Shown here one piece after another: positions 1 to 8,139 of a DNA stretch of 64,000 nt. A program made the position numbers and the translations under genes. This stretch comes from Patescibacteria group bacterium UBA918 (lineage in GTDB: Bacteria > Patescibacteriota > Minisyncoccia > Phycocordibacterales > UBA918), in contig DBEA01000010.1 in assembly GCA_002293845.1 (NCBI GenBank), positions 1 through 64,000 of the forward strand. The letters run 5' to 3'. The number at the start of each line of letters is the position of its first letter. The first letter of the stretch is position 1. Under the pieces are notes generated by a model. It worked only from the letters and a program-made list of their open reading frames with translations. It was not told where the DNA came from and made no database searches.

Positions 1-5
1 CATAT

Positions 6-35
6 AAAAATACCAGCTATTTTGCTGGTATTTTT
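6..35. terminator. Bidirectional terminator hairpin
   Basis: A 12-bp inverted repeat (AAAAATACCAGC / GCTGGTATTTTT) with a 6-nt loop. The A-tract and T-tract flanks make it a terminator in both directions. It lies downstream of the leftward AlbA_2 gene. Confidence 0.75.
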
Positions 36-141
36 ATAGCTAAAATAGCTCGTATTTAATTGTAAGAATATCTAATAAAATCTAGTAATATATAATGTCT
101 AAAATAACTATATTTATCAACGTAAATTAATAATCTAATAA

Positions 142-1581
142 TTAATACTTTGCTTTATATCGAGTTGATGGACCTGCTCCTTCTTTTTCAATCAAACCTA
201 CCTTGAGCATGTTTTTCAAATCAAGAGTAATAGCCGGCCTAGAAACATTACCTAACAGATCAACACATTCAGCGGCATTCACTGTTTTTCCAGTCTCTTG
301 CAATATCTGCCATATTTTTAATTGCCTATCGTTCAAGTATTTAAACTGCTCGCCCAACAATGTGACCTTGAAACTGTTTGAGGAGTTTTTAAAAAGTGGT
401 CCGAGCAATCCATACTCAGCCATGGTCGCAAAAACAATCTCAATTCCTCGACCGTACTCCTCCATGTAATCCATATCCCTCATGATATTTGCAATGAGAA
501 CGTTACGGCTAAACTGTGACTCTTTAATGTTTTCAATTGTCACACCTGGGGGTAGATTGCCAGGATTAGATATTTCTATCCTGTTTTCAAAAACTGCAAC
601 CTGAGTGTAGGTTTCATTAATACTATAATCACGATGAATTACGGCATTTGCAACAATCTCTCGAATTGCATCGGGCGGATACTCGTATCTTTCAACCCTC
701 TTTGTCCCAACTATCTTCGCGCTTAAAGATATGTTTTTAAGTATAAACGCCTGCATGCTCTCAATTTGTTCATCCAGGCTACCTTCCAATTCAATCTTAT
801 CCACGATAGGAGATGCAGAAGTATTACCTTTATACCGAATACAGCGAATAATAAAACGTTTGAAATCTTTATGCTGCTGTGGAACATTGGAAGAAAATAT
901 TAAATATCCTGCATTTGTAGGTGTAAGGACATCATCAACTGAACAGCAAATGCCCACATTTTCTGTGACATGCTTTACAGATCCTACTTGACTCAAAAAA
1001 CTAGTGTCACGGCCTTTTTTTGTAGCACTTTTCTTTAAGAACTCTTTAATTTTAGGTAAAGACAAATCATTGAAGTTCCCACCAGTAACTGGTAAATGAT
1101 CGTATTTAAAAGGTGTGGAGTTTCTGATAAACTCTCTAACTTCGTCCGCTGTTAGAACTTTATCGACATTTTTAATTCTTATGCATGCACCATGATGCAT
1201 TCCCTCAGATTTTCTGTAACAAGGTTTTTTCTCGTCTGCAATTGGCGAAACTATGCAAACTAACAACTTTTTTCCTTTATATTCAACAACTTCAAATCCA
1301 GGATCGGTACAATTAACCATATCTTCACGACAGTAGTTGATTAAACCTTCCTGAAAAGTAGCTATGTCTTCAATTCCCACAACTTTAAATGTCTTGTCAT
1401 TATTTTCTTTAACTCCGTACACAATCAAGCCACCGTCTGGTCGATGAGAGAAAGATGAAATAGATTTCCACACCTGTTTACCAGAAAAACCACCTCTGCC
1501 GTCTTTAAATTCTACACATTCAGTTTCAACGCTATTTTGTTCGGCAGAAGCAATGAGTTCCAATATCCTTTCCTTTGTCAT
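142..1581 (-). CDS. AlbA_2 / GHKL ATP-binding protein (Schlafen/RecG-like regulator family)
   Basis: About 479 aa. The N-terminal AlbA_2 (Schlafen-type DNA-binding) domain shows the ETECVEFKDG motif and a GGLIVYGV strand. A C-terminal-half GHKL-type ATPase region (around residues 307-385) shows ANAVIHRDYS and later EEYGRGI. The last ~60 residues look like a winged helix. The family is usually annotated as a putative transcriptional regulator or ATP-dependent helicase-like protein; some members lie in defence islands, so a precise role cannot be given. An upstream in-frame ATG exists, but ATGACAAAGG at 1581 follows TATGAT by 9 nt and starts the conserved region. The gene is clearly more AT-rich than its neighbours, which suggests recent transfer. 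Confidence 0.8.
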   Translation of the reverse strand: MTKERILELIASAEQNSVETECVEFKDGRGGFSGKQVWKSISSFSHRPDGGLIVYGVKENNDKTFKVVGIEDIATFQEGLINYCREDMVNCTDPGFEVVEYKGKKLLVCIVSPIADEKKPCYRKSEGMHHGACIRIKNVDKVLTADEVREFIRNSTPFKYDHLPVTGGNFNDLSLPKIKEFLKKSATKKGRDTSFLSQVGSVKHVTENVGICCSVDDVLTPTNAGYLIFSSNVPQQHKDFKRFIIRCIRYKGNTSASPIVDKIELEGSLDEQIESMQAFILKNISLSAKIVGTKRVERYEYPPDAIREIVANAVIHRDYSINETYTQVAVFENRIEISNPGNLPPGVTIENIKESQFSRNVLIANIMRDMDYMEEYGRGIEIVFATMAEYGLLGPLFKNSSNSFKVTLLGEQFKYLNDRQLKIWQILQETGKTVNAAECVDLLGNVSRPAITLDLKNMLKVGLIEKEGAGPSTRYKAKY

Positions 1582-1738
1582 AATCAGCAAATCATAACAT
1601 TTATCACTACATCTGTTGCTCTTGTACAAAACTCGGCAAGAAATTGTACTCACTTTCTATAATACTGGTTCTAACTTCCAGCAATCCTGTGCACAAATAA
1701 AGCACACTAAGTATCGGTAGTCAGCGCGGTCATCATGC

Positions 1739-1744
1739 TATGAT
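1739..1744 (+). promoter_or_regulatory. -10 box, leaderless (TATGAT)
   Basis: TATGAT followed by 6 nt and then ATG at 1751, so +1 would fall on the start codon. Confidence 0.6.
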
Positions 1745-1750
1745 TTTCGC

Positions 1751-2560
1751 ATGAGGTCTTATATATTCGCGGTCGCGATCATGATGTTCGTCTTGCCGAT
1801 CGTAGCGACGGCGCAGGCCGGTGGGCTAGTGCCATGTTCAGGTCCGGATTGCACCACTGAGTCGGTGGTCGGTCTGGTCAATAATCTCATCGACTGGCTC
1901 ATTTCGGCGCTGGGAGTCATCGCGGTCATCGTGATGGTCTATGCCGGTTTTAAGTTAGTGATGTCGGCCGGAAACGAGGATGAATGGGGTAAGGCGAAGG
2001 AATTGTTCCAAAATGTCATCATCGGCATCATATTGATATTGGCCGCTTGGCTCATAATCGACACCGTGTTGAAAGGTCTGACCGGTAAAGGATTGGACGG
2101 CTGGACCAAAGAGTTGGCCGCTCCCGTTCCGAATGTGAACAATCCGTCGATCACCGGAAATTCTAATGTCGCCGGCGCAGGCCAGTATACCGACACAGAG
2201 GCACGTCAGGCTTTGGCCGCGGCCGGGATAACGGTATGGGAATCGTCTCCAGGTGCCACTAGCCTCGCCAATATCAATCAGGCCACGATAAACGAAGCCG
2301 TGAGTCTCAAACAGGCTTGTGGTTGTCAGGTGATAGTGACAGGTGGCACGGAGTCCGGAGTTCACGCGAGCGGACAATATAGTCACTCTTCAGGTTATAA
2401 GATAGATCTCGACGATACATCCGGTCTCAATAATTACATCACGAGCAACTATACCTATGTGGGACCACGAAGCGGTGACGGAGCTCTGATGTATCGCTCA
2501 TCCGATGGCAAGAAAATATACGCTAAGGAAGGGGACCATTGGGACGTGTTGGTGCAGTAA
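1751..2560 (+). CDS. VirB2/TrbC-like pilin domain fused to an M15-type peptidase domain
   Basis: 269 aa. Residues 1-22 form a signal or first membrane segment. Two further hydrophobic segments (about 44-68 and 84-106) enclose a short polar loop (SAGNEDEWGKAKE), the arrangement of the VirB2/TrbC-like 2-TM proteins common in Patescibacteria. The C-terminal ~120 residues carry HSSGYKID followed later by GDHWDV. This matches the HxxGxxxD plus HxD/H zinc-ligand pattern of M15 D-Ala-D-Ala carboxypeptidases. I infer a membrane-anchored wall-remodelling or pilus-assembly protein facing the outside. The domain fusion is read directly; the activity is inferred. Start chosen from the leaderless -10 box. 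Confidence 0.75.
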   Translation: MRSYIFAVAIMMFVLPIVATAQAGGLVPCSGPDCTTESVVGLVNNLIDWLISALGVIAVIVMVYAGFKLVMSAGNEDEWGKAKELFQNVIIGIILILAAWLIIDTVLKGLTGKGLDGWTKELAAPVPNVNNPSITGNSNVAGAGQYTDTEARQALAAAGITVWESSPGATSLANINQATINEAVSLKQACGCQVIVTGGTESGVHASGQYSHSSGYKIDLDDTSGLNNYITSNYTYVGPRSGDGALMYRSSDGKKIYAKEGDHWDVLVQ

Positions 2561-2617
2561 ATTCGTTAAAAACGAATTTCGAAATGGTATTATGTAGCAT
2601 ATATTCATGCTACGAAA

Positions 2618-3277
2618 ATGAAACAGATAAAGAAGCAAGAAGCGTTTAATTTAAGAAAAAGTGGTTATTCCTTGAGAGAGATTAGTAAAATGTTAAATAT
2701 CTCTCAAAGTACAGCCTCTGTCTGGCTCAGAGGTTTGAGGTTGCCCCCTTCTGCGATCAAAGAATTGGCAAGGAAGACAGAAAATGGCAGGAGACAAGCT
2801 TCGATCGCTAGAAGGGATGAAACGCGCAAGGCCCTAGCAAGCGCAGCGACACTGGCGCAGGAAACGAAAAAAAGGGCAAAATATGACAGGGCTGATCTGA
2901 AGATAATGTGCGCCATGATCTATCGGTGTGAAGGTTCAAAAACCATGAACGATAGCGCGCTAGTGTTTACGAATTCAGATCCAGAATTAATATCGTTTTT
3001 TCTTAGATTGTTCAGAAAAACCTTTAAAGTAAATGAGGAAAGGTTCCGGGTTTTAGTCCATTTACATGACTATCATGACCAAGAAACACAGTTGCGTTTT
3101 TGGTCCAAAGTCACTAATATACAACGGTCGCAGTTTTTAAGGCCTTATAAGAAAAGTAATACCGGCAAGCATAAGAGGTCGAATTACGAAGGGTGTGTTT
3201 CATTGCGCTATCACGATGTGAGGATAGCCAGAGAAATACAGGCCTTGGCCAGAATTGTGATGAAATCGGGCCTATAG
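2618..3277 (+). CDS. HTH protein with LAGLIDADG-derived domain
   Basis: 219 aa. An N-terminal helix-turn-helix (residues about 8-45, KSGYSLREISKMLNISQST) is followed by a basic linker and a domain containing MIYRCEGSK, FTNSDPELISFFLR and a repeated FW..NI segment. These resemble the LAGLIDADG-derived domain attached to HTHs in a family common in CPR and Actinobacteria. It may be a transcription factor derived from a homing endonuclease, or a relic endonuclease. The last 10 nt of the gene, including the TAG stop, overlap the 5' acceptor strand of tRNA-Trp. Base composition is AT-richer than the core genes. Confidence 0.65.
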   Translation: MKQIKKQEAFNLRKSGYSLREISKMLNISQSTASVWLRGLRLPPSAIKELARKTENGRRQASIARRDETRKALASAATLAQETKKRAKYDRADLKIMCAMIYRCEGSKTMNDSALVFTNSDPELISFFLRLFRKTFKVNEERFRVLVHLHDYHDQETQLRFWSKVTNIQRSQFLRPYKKSNTGKHKRSNYEGCVSLRYHDVRIAREIQALARIVMKSGL

Positions 3278-3338
3278 TTTAATGGTAAAACAGCCGCCTC
3301 CAAAGCGGCCGTTCCCTGTTCGAGTCAGGGTGGGCCCG
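3268..3338 (+). tRNA. tRNA-Trp (CCA)
   Basis: 71 nt. The acceptor stem GGGCCTA/TGGGCCC, D-arm with TTTAATGGTA, anticodon stem GCCGC/GCGGC with loop CTCCAAA (anticodon CCA) and T-arm with GTTCGAGTC all fold. Discriminator is G. The 3' CCA is not encoded. Its 5' end overlaps the stop of the preceding gene. Confidence 0.93.
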
Positions 3339-3340
3339 CA

Positions 3341-4237
3341 CTATTTACGCTCCAGAAAAGCGCTGACTTCAACAGTGATTTTATTGTCGCCGCGATGAAA
3401 CCATCTGATCTCTCGATCACGTCTCAGCCAGGACATTTGGCGTTTAGAAAACTGCCGGCTCTTTATGGTCAGTTCTTCGATCATTTCATTCAAGGGCATG
3501 AGGCCGCGAAGATAACGAGAAAGATAACGATACTCAAGGCCAAATTTTTCAAGCCTCTCATGAGTGACCCCCTTCTTCAGTAGTCGCCTCACTTCCTCTG
3601 CCATGCCTGCGTCTAGTCGTTCCAGAATTCTAGTTTTCAATACTTCACCGTGAGTCTCCATATCTACCATTAATCCGATGGTGAGAATCGCGTATGGACA
3701 TTCTTTAACCTCTGTCTCCGGGACGCGGCCGAGTGAACGAGCGATCTCAATGGCGCGGATCAGTCGGCGCGGATTTTCTTTTTCTATAGACTGGGCTCTT
3801 GCCGGATCTAGTTTTTCTAATATCTCGAACAATTCGGCGGCACTTTTTTCTTCGAGTTCGGCGCGCAGTTCCTCGTCGGGCTCAACGTCAGGTAACGACG
3901 TTTTGCCTAAGAGAGCATCGATGTAGAAAAAGGTGCCGCCGCAAATTATCGGTAATTTTCCTCGCGCGATGATGTCGTCGATGGCGAGTAGCGCATCGCG
4001 CTTGAAGTCGGCGGCGGTATACACCTCTTTCGGATCGGCGACGTCGAGCAGGTGATGCGGCACACCGTCCGTTTCTTTCGGCGTCACTTTGGCCGAGCCG
4101 ATATCGAGGCCACGATATACTTGCCTTGAGTCGGCCGATATCACCTCGCCATCGAACTTTTTCGCCAATTCGATCGCCAATCCGGTCTTTCCGGAAGCGG
4201 TCGGTCCGACGATGACTATGATCTTAGATTTGGTCAC
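3341..4237 (-). CDS. miaA: tRNA dimethylallyltransferase MiaA
   Basis: 298 aa. The enzyme transfers a dimethylallyl group to N6 of A37 in tRNAs reading UNN codons. The P-loop GPTASGKT (residues about 11-18), the DSRQVYRGLDIGSAK motif and GVPHHLLDV are all present, as is the later GTFFYIDALL segment. Length is normal for a compact family member. It starts with GTG; TATATT lies 7 nt upstream, so the mRNA is probably leaderless. It is convergent with tRNA-Trp (2-nt gap), with no recognisable terminator between them. Confidence 0.95.
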   Translation of the reverse strand: MTKSKIIVIVGPTASGKTGLAIELAKKFDGEVISADSRQVYRGLDIGSAKVTPKETDGVPHHLLDVADPKEVYTAADFKRDALLAIDDIIARGKLPIICGGTFFYIDALLGKTSLPDVEPDEELRAELEEKSAAELFEILEKLDPARAQSIEKENPRRLIRAIEIARSLGRVPETEVKECPYAILTIGLMVDMETHGEVLKTRILERLDAGMAEEVRRLLKKGVTHERLEKFGLEYRYLSRYLRGLMPLNEMIEELTIKSRQFSKRQMSWLRRDREIRWFHRGDNKITVEVSAFLERK

Positions 4238-4244
4238 AAGGGGG

Positions 4245-4250
4245 AATATA
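4245..4250 (-). promoter_or_regulatory. -10 box (TATATT) of miaA
   Basis: On the minus strand TATATT lies 7 nt before the GTG start of miaA. Confidence 0.5.
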
Positions 4251-4295
4251 CCCCTATGCTGACTTTTTGTATAGGCTAAGTCGATTTAATTGTAC

Positions 4296-4889
4296 TCAAC
4301 ATATTTGCTCGTTCTCTTTTTTCAAACTTATCTCGGCGATAAATCTATTTACGTCACGAGATAACCTCACCGTGTATTTAGGGCGGCTGCTTTTTTGGCT
4401 CGCGCTATAAATTTTTGGTTGATAGCCGAGTATTTCCATCATACTCTTCACATCCGTGGCCAGATCTAAAATATTATTGGTAAAATTCACCATCTTGTAA
4501 CCGCGGTCTGAATAGACACTCCCATCTGTCTGTATTAATCCACGAAGGCAAGCTGAGATGTACATATTGTCGCGAAATATCCAACCAGGTACTCTGACGT
4601 TCTGTTTAAATTTTGAGCCCTTACCCACTTTCCACGGCATATAGATATCTAGTGCGTTTGAATACACACTAATGTTGAAATAGGTATCGCGGGGACCGTT
4701 TACTTTACTGACTTTATTTTTGGGAAATAGTAAGTTAAGGGCAATACATATATCGTTTTCTATGCCTGGATAGGCCGCGTCACATGTTATTCGAAGACGT
4801 GTGGCACGTTTATTGGGTCTGGATAAATTACCATCGCCCATAGCGACTCCAATGATATATGCCAAATTTACTTTGGCAGCCATTAGCAT
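4296..4889 (-). CDS. LAGLIDADG homing-endonuclease-like protein
   Basis: 197 aa with two LAGLIDADG-type helices: AYIIGVAMGDGN (about residues 10-21) and ACLRGLIQTDGSV (about 112-124). The spacing is that of a monomeric two-repeat enzyme. Acidic residues stand at the end of both helices, so the metal-binding positions look intact. It is free-standing, 34 nt downstream of tRNA-Leu on the same strand. TATAAT lies exactly 6 nt before ATG. Composition is AT-richer than the core genes, in keeping with a mobile gene. Whether it still cleaves DNA, and where, cannot be read from sequence. Confidence 0.82.
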   Translation of the reverse strand: MLMAAKVNLAYIIGVAMGDGNLSRPNKRATRLRITCDAAYPGIENDICIALNLLFPKNKVSKVNGPRDTYFNISVYSNALDIYMPWKVGKGSKFKQNVRVPGWIFRDNMYISACLRGLIQTDGSVYSDRGYKMVNFTNNILDLATDVKSMMEILGYQPKIYSASQKSSRPKYTVRLSRDVNRFIAEISLKKENEQIC

Positions 4890-4895
4890 GCCTAG

Positions 4896-4901
4896 ATTAT
4901 A
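4896..4901 (-). promoter_or_regulatory. -10 box, leaderless (TATAAT)
   Basis: Perfect TATAAT on the minus strand, 6 nt before the ATG of the LAGLIDADG gene. Confidence 0.65.
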
Positions 4902-4923
4902 CCCTGGTTGTGCTTCAAAATTG

Positions 4924-5007
4924 TGCCGCGGGAGAGACTTGAACTCTCATGACTGTTTAGGTCGATGGGTTTTGAATCCATTGCGTCTACCATTCCGCCA
5001 CCGCGGC
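4924..5007 (-). tRNA. tRNA-Leu (CAA)
   Basis: 84 nt with acceptor stem GCCGCGG/CCGCGGC, discriminator A, a long type-II variable arm and anticodon loop TTCAAAA (anticodon CAA). The anticodon stem ATGGA/CCCAT has an A-C mismatch next to the loop. No encoded CCA. Confidence 0.92.
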
Positions 5008-5146
5008 AAGCAAGAGGAGTTTAGCAGAAATATCGCCTATCCACAAAGCCCTTTTTCCTTATGATACAATCTAATAAATCACGAAAAAGGTGACGTTTTT
5101 GGGCGAGTGATTTTTCCATTTTGAGATTTCAATTTTAAATTTTCCT

Positions 5147-6298
5147 ATGTCTTTTCAAGGCGATTCCATCTTCTGGGTAGAACTCGACAAGATCGTACCG
5201 AACCCGTTCCAGCCACGCCGAGAATTCGACGAGGCAAAGCTAAAAGAACTGGCCGAATCGATACGCATGTATGGCGTCCTACAGCCTCTCACCGTCACTC
5301 GCCGCGAGCGTTCGCGTGACGACGGTACTTTTTTTAGCGAGTACGAACTTATCGCCGGCGAACGGCGTTTGCGCGCCTCCAAGATAGCAGGATTGTCTCA
5401 GGTGCCGGTCATTATCCGCCAGGGAGAACAGACCGAGCAGGAAAAACTCGAGTTAGCCATCATCGAGAACCTGCAACGCGAGGATCTCAATGCCGTCGAT
5501 CGCGCGATGGCGTTCCAGCAACTGAATCAGATGTTCAATTTGAATCACGTGCAGATCGCCGCCAAGATGGGCAGGAGCCGCGAATATGTGTCGAACACAC
5601 TCAGACTTTTGGCTTTGCCCGAGACCATCTTGAACTCTTTACGTCGCGGCGAGATCAGCGAAGGACATGCCCGCGCGCTCTTGATGCTCGCCGACCGACC
5701 GCAAGAACAGGACGTCTTATATCGCGAGATCTTGCTCAAGAAGATCTCGGTGCGCGAGACCGAACGTATCTCTCGCAAGATCGCCACCGAGAGAGTACGT
5801 AAACATCAGTGGCGCGACACGGATCCGACTTTGATCGAGATCGAAAAGAAGTTCACCGAGAGTCTGGGTACGCGCGTCCAGATCAAAAAGACCGAGTTCG
5901 GCGGCACTGTCAGCATCGACTATTTCGACCCTTCCGAATTGCAAAAGTTGCTTTCACTGCTCGATAAGCCGTCCGGCGTCGTCGTGACCCCCGGCTCTCT
6001 CGAAACCAGCGATACCGTGAGCGACACTTTGAAGGAGGAAGCGGCCGAAGCCAACGAGGTGATCGCTAAGCTCGAGGAGAATACGCCGCTCGAAGCGGCG
6101 TCGTCGGGGCCCTTGCCGCCGGCGCTCGATACCCTGGTCACGCCTCCGGAGGTAGATACATTAGTGACACCGCCACAAGTTAGGCCTAGAGAGGATATAG
6201 TCGTTGAAACTTCGAGGGAGTTACTGAACAAGATCAGTGAGTCTAGAAAGGAGAATGACGAAAGCGACATGTATTCCATAAAAAACTTCAACGTTTAA
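5147..6298 (+). CDS. parB: ParB/Spo0J family partition protein
   Basis: 383 aa. The N-terminal ParB nuclease-like domain shows PNPFQPRREFD and the CTP-binding GERRLRASK motif (about residues 72-80). ENLQREDLNAVDRA follows, then an HTH (about residues 140-165, LNHVQIAAKMGRSREYVSN). The C-terminus is a long acidic and proline-rich tail with a near-duplicated VDTLVTPP unit. ParB loads at parS near the origin and works with ParA/Smc, but no parA is in view. The leader is about 90 nt after a TATGAT at 5059 and has no Shine-Dalgarno sequence. It ends at a strong bidirectional terminator shared with rel. Confidence 0.93.
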   Translation: MSFQGDSIFWVELDKIVPNPFQPRREFDEAKLKELAESIRMYGVLQPLTVTRRERSRDDGTFFSEYELIAGERRLRASKIAGLSQVPVIIRQGEQTEQEKLELAIIENLQREDLNAVDRAMAFQQLNQMFNLNHVQIAAKMGRSREYVSNTLRLLALPETILNSLRRGEISEGHARALLMLADRPQEQDVLYREILLKKISVRETERISRKIATERVRKHQWRDTDPTLIEIEKKFTESLGTRVQIKKTEFGGTVSIDYFDPSELQKLLSLLDKPSGVVVTPGSLETSDTVSDTLKEEAAEANEVIAKLEENTPLEAASSGPLPPALDTLVTPPEVDTLVTPPQVRPREDIVVETSRELLNKISESRKENDESDMYSIKNFNV

Positions 6299-6300
6299 GA

Positions 6301-6336
6301 GAAATGAAAAGCGGGCCCAGGCCCGCTTTTCATTTC
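6301..6336. terminator. Bidirectional terminator between parB and rel
   Basis: A perfect 17-bp inverted repeat with a 2-nt loop: GAAATGAAAAGCGGGCC and its complement. The rel stop codon lies inside its right arm. Confidence 0.9.
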
Positions 6337-7859
6337 TCCAATTCCGCGCGGATGTGTCGTCGGGCCATGGTGGTCTTGGCCGATTCCAGCCACTTGCGCG
6401 TCGGTTTTGCGTTCTTCTTGGTCACTATCTCCACAATGTCGCCATTCTTTAGTTCGGTGTCTAGCGTGACGAGTTTGTTGTTCACTTTGGCTCCCGAGAT
6501 CTGATTGCCGACCTCCGAGTGGATGGCGTAGGCGAAGTCTATCGACGTGGCTCCGACCGGCAGGTCTACCACATCACCGATCGGGGTGAATACGAAGATG
6601 CGATGCGTGAAAAAATCGTTCCGCATATCCTCGACGAACTCCGCTCCGGAATCCGGCGCGGAATACATTTCGCCGATCTGGCTGATCCATAGCGGGATCT
6701 TCATTTTGGCCGGCGCGTCTTTAGCTACGGCCTCGGTCTTGCCGCTACCGCGTCGGGAGAAAGGGCGGAACAGACTCGGTATGAGCTGAGCGAACCAGTT
6801 TTCCGAACGGTTCTGCGATTGGCCGCTCTGGGAGTTTTTGTAGATGATGTGCGAAGCGATGCCGTACTCCGCTTCCTGATTCATCTTTTCGGTGCGGATC
6901 TGAATCTCGAGGATGTTGCCGCTACTGGTAGCTACGGTAGTGTGGATCGATTGGTAACCGTTGGGTTTCGGGAAGGCGATGTAGTCTTTGACGCGTTGCG
7001 GCAACGGCCGCCACATGTCGTGAATCACTCCGAGCACTTTGTAACAATCCTCCATATTGCCCAAGACCACGCGCATAGCTAAGAGATCGTACACCTGGTC
7101 GATGTCCCAGCTCTTGCGCTTCAACTTTTGATAGAGGCTATATAGACCTTTGACGCGATAAGAAGTATTGAAATTACGGATACCCGCCTCGGCCAGTTTC
7201 TTTTGTAAGGCCTTCCGCTCGCGCTCTAGACGCTCCTCGTACTTGCCGATCTTGTTCTTCAAAAGCTCCAGCACTCGTTTGTGCTCCTCGGGATAGACGT
7301 AGGGGAAGGCCAAGTCTTCGAGTTCTTTGCGGATACGGCCCATGCCGAGGCGGTGAGCCACTGGCACGTATATCTCCAAGGTTTCCCTGGCGATGCGCAG
7401 ACGCTTCTTCTCCGGCACATGCATGAGGGTCGTCATATTGTGGAGTCGGTCCACCAGCTTGATGATCAACACACGAATGTCCTGGCTCGTCGCTACGAAC
7501 AATTTGCGCAACGATTCGTTGTGTCGATCGCTGCCGTAGTACCTGACAGAAGAGAGTTTGGTCACTCCCTCCACCAGGAATAAGATCTCCTCGCCGAAAT
7601 CGCGACGGATATCCTCTTCGGTGATGTCCGTGTCTTCAATGGTGTCGTGAAGTAGCGCGGCGGCTACCGTGCGCGCACCCATACCCATCTCAGCGAGGCG
7701 GAGGGCCACTGCCGTGACGTGAGTCATATAGGGCTCGCCGGAATAGCGAGTATGGTCAGCGTGCGCCCTGGCGGCCACGTCGTAGGCTTTGGTGACGAGC
7801 GCCTCGTCCTCCTTGGTCGGAGAAGAAAGGTGGCCCACAATATCCTTGACGGAGATCAT
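6330..7859 (-). CDS. rel: RelA/SpoT-type (p)ppGpp synthetase/hydrolase without ACT domain
   Basis: About 509 aa. The HD hydrolase domain (LLHDTIEDTD, about residues 70-79) is followed by the synthetase domain (DYIAFPKPNGYQSIHT) and a TGS domain (IFVFTPIGDVVDLPVGATS). The protein stops shortly after TGS, so the zinc-finger/helical and ACT regulatory domains of full-length Rel (about 730 aa) are absent. The hydrolase HD pair is intact and the synthetase fold is present, so it is probably bifunctional. An upstream in-frame ATG at 7913 is less likely: TTTCCA-17 nt-TATACT lies 6 nt before the ATG at 7859. Confidence 0.93.
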   Translation of the reverse strand: MISVKDIVGHLSSPTKEDEALVTKAYDVAARAHADHTRYSGEPYMTHVTAVALRLAEMGMGARTVAAALLHDTIEDTDITEEDIRRDFGEEILFLVEGVTKLSSVRYYGSDRHNESLRKLFVATSQDIRVLIIKLVDRLHNMTTLMHVPEKKRLRIARETLEIYVPVAHRLGMGRIRKELEDLAFPYVYPEEHKRVLELLKNKIGKYEERLERERKALQKKLAEAGIRNFNTSYRVKGLYSLYQKLKRKSWDIDQVYDLLAMRVVLGNMEDCYKVLGVIHDMWRPLPQRVKDYIAFPKPNGYQSIHTTVATSSGNILEIQIRTEKMNQEAEYGIASHIIYKNSQSGQSQNRSENWFAQLIPSLFRPFSRRGSGKTEAVAKDAPAKMKIPLWISQIGEMYSAPDSGAEFVEDMRNDFFTHRIFVFTPIGDVVDLPVGATSIDFAYAIHSEVGNQISGAKVNNKLVTLDTELKNGDIVEIVTKKNAKPTRKWLESAKTTMARRHIRAELEK

Positions 7860-7865
7860 TCGTTC

Positions 7866-7894
7866 AGTATAAAGCGCAAAGGCGAAAGTGGAAA
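7866..7894 (-). promoter_or_regulatory. Promoter of rel, leaderless
   Basis: Minus-strand TTTCCA, 17-nt spacer, TATACT, then 6 nt to the ATG at 7859. Confidence 0.65.
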
Positions 7895-7906
7895 GTGATT
7901 CTCGCT

Positions 7907-7935
7907 TTGACACGATCCGCTAATTGCTCTAGGCT
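7907..7935 (+). promoter_or_regulatory. Promoter of a small cysteine-rich protein
   Basis: TTGACA, 17-nt spacer, TAGGCT. It is divergent from rel and about 28 nt upstream of the small ORF at 7964. Confidence 0.5.
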
Positions 7936-7963
7936 ATGTTTTTGGAGAGTAGAGGAGAGGGGA

Positions 7964-8098
7964 ATGAAAGAGCCACAGAAGCCGCCGAAACCCCAGATTT
8001 GTTCGATATGCGGGTATCGTGTCGCAGTACCTTGCGACACGGGGAAAAAAGGGTATTGCCCCCAGCTTCGTCAACCTGCACTCAAGTCGGCGAAATAA
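7964..8098 (+). CDS. Small cysteine-rich (zinc-ribbon-like) protein
   Basis: 44 aa with cysteines at positions 13, 16, 24 and 32 (CSIC, then C and YCP) and a basic, proline-rich N-terminus. This could be a single small zinc-binding knuckle. The reading frame is open further upstream, but a purine-rich Shine-Dalgarno (AGGAGAGGGG) directly precedes this ATG and a TTGACA promoter lies at a good distance. I do not recognise a family. Real expression is supported only by these signals. Confidence 0.5.
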   Translation: MKEPQKPPKPQICSICGYRVAVPCDTGKKGYCPQLRQPALKSAK

Positions 8099-8109
8099 GA
8101 ATGACGAAA

Positions 8110-8132
8110 CGGCGCGAGCTCTGCTCGCGCCG
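8110..8132 (-). terminator. Terminator of topA
   Basis: A 10-bp stem (CGGCGCGAGC / GCTCGCGCCG) with a 3-nt loop. In the topA direction it is followed by TTTCGTCATTCTT. Confidence 0.6.
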
Positions 8133-8139
8133 TCGTTCG

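Noticed and set aside
7895..7963. Longer N-terminus for the small cysteine-rich protein
   Set aside because: The extension overlaps the promoter region, whereas a Shine-Dalgarno and ATG lie at 7964.
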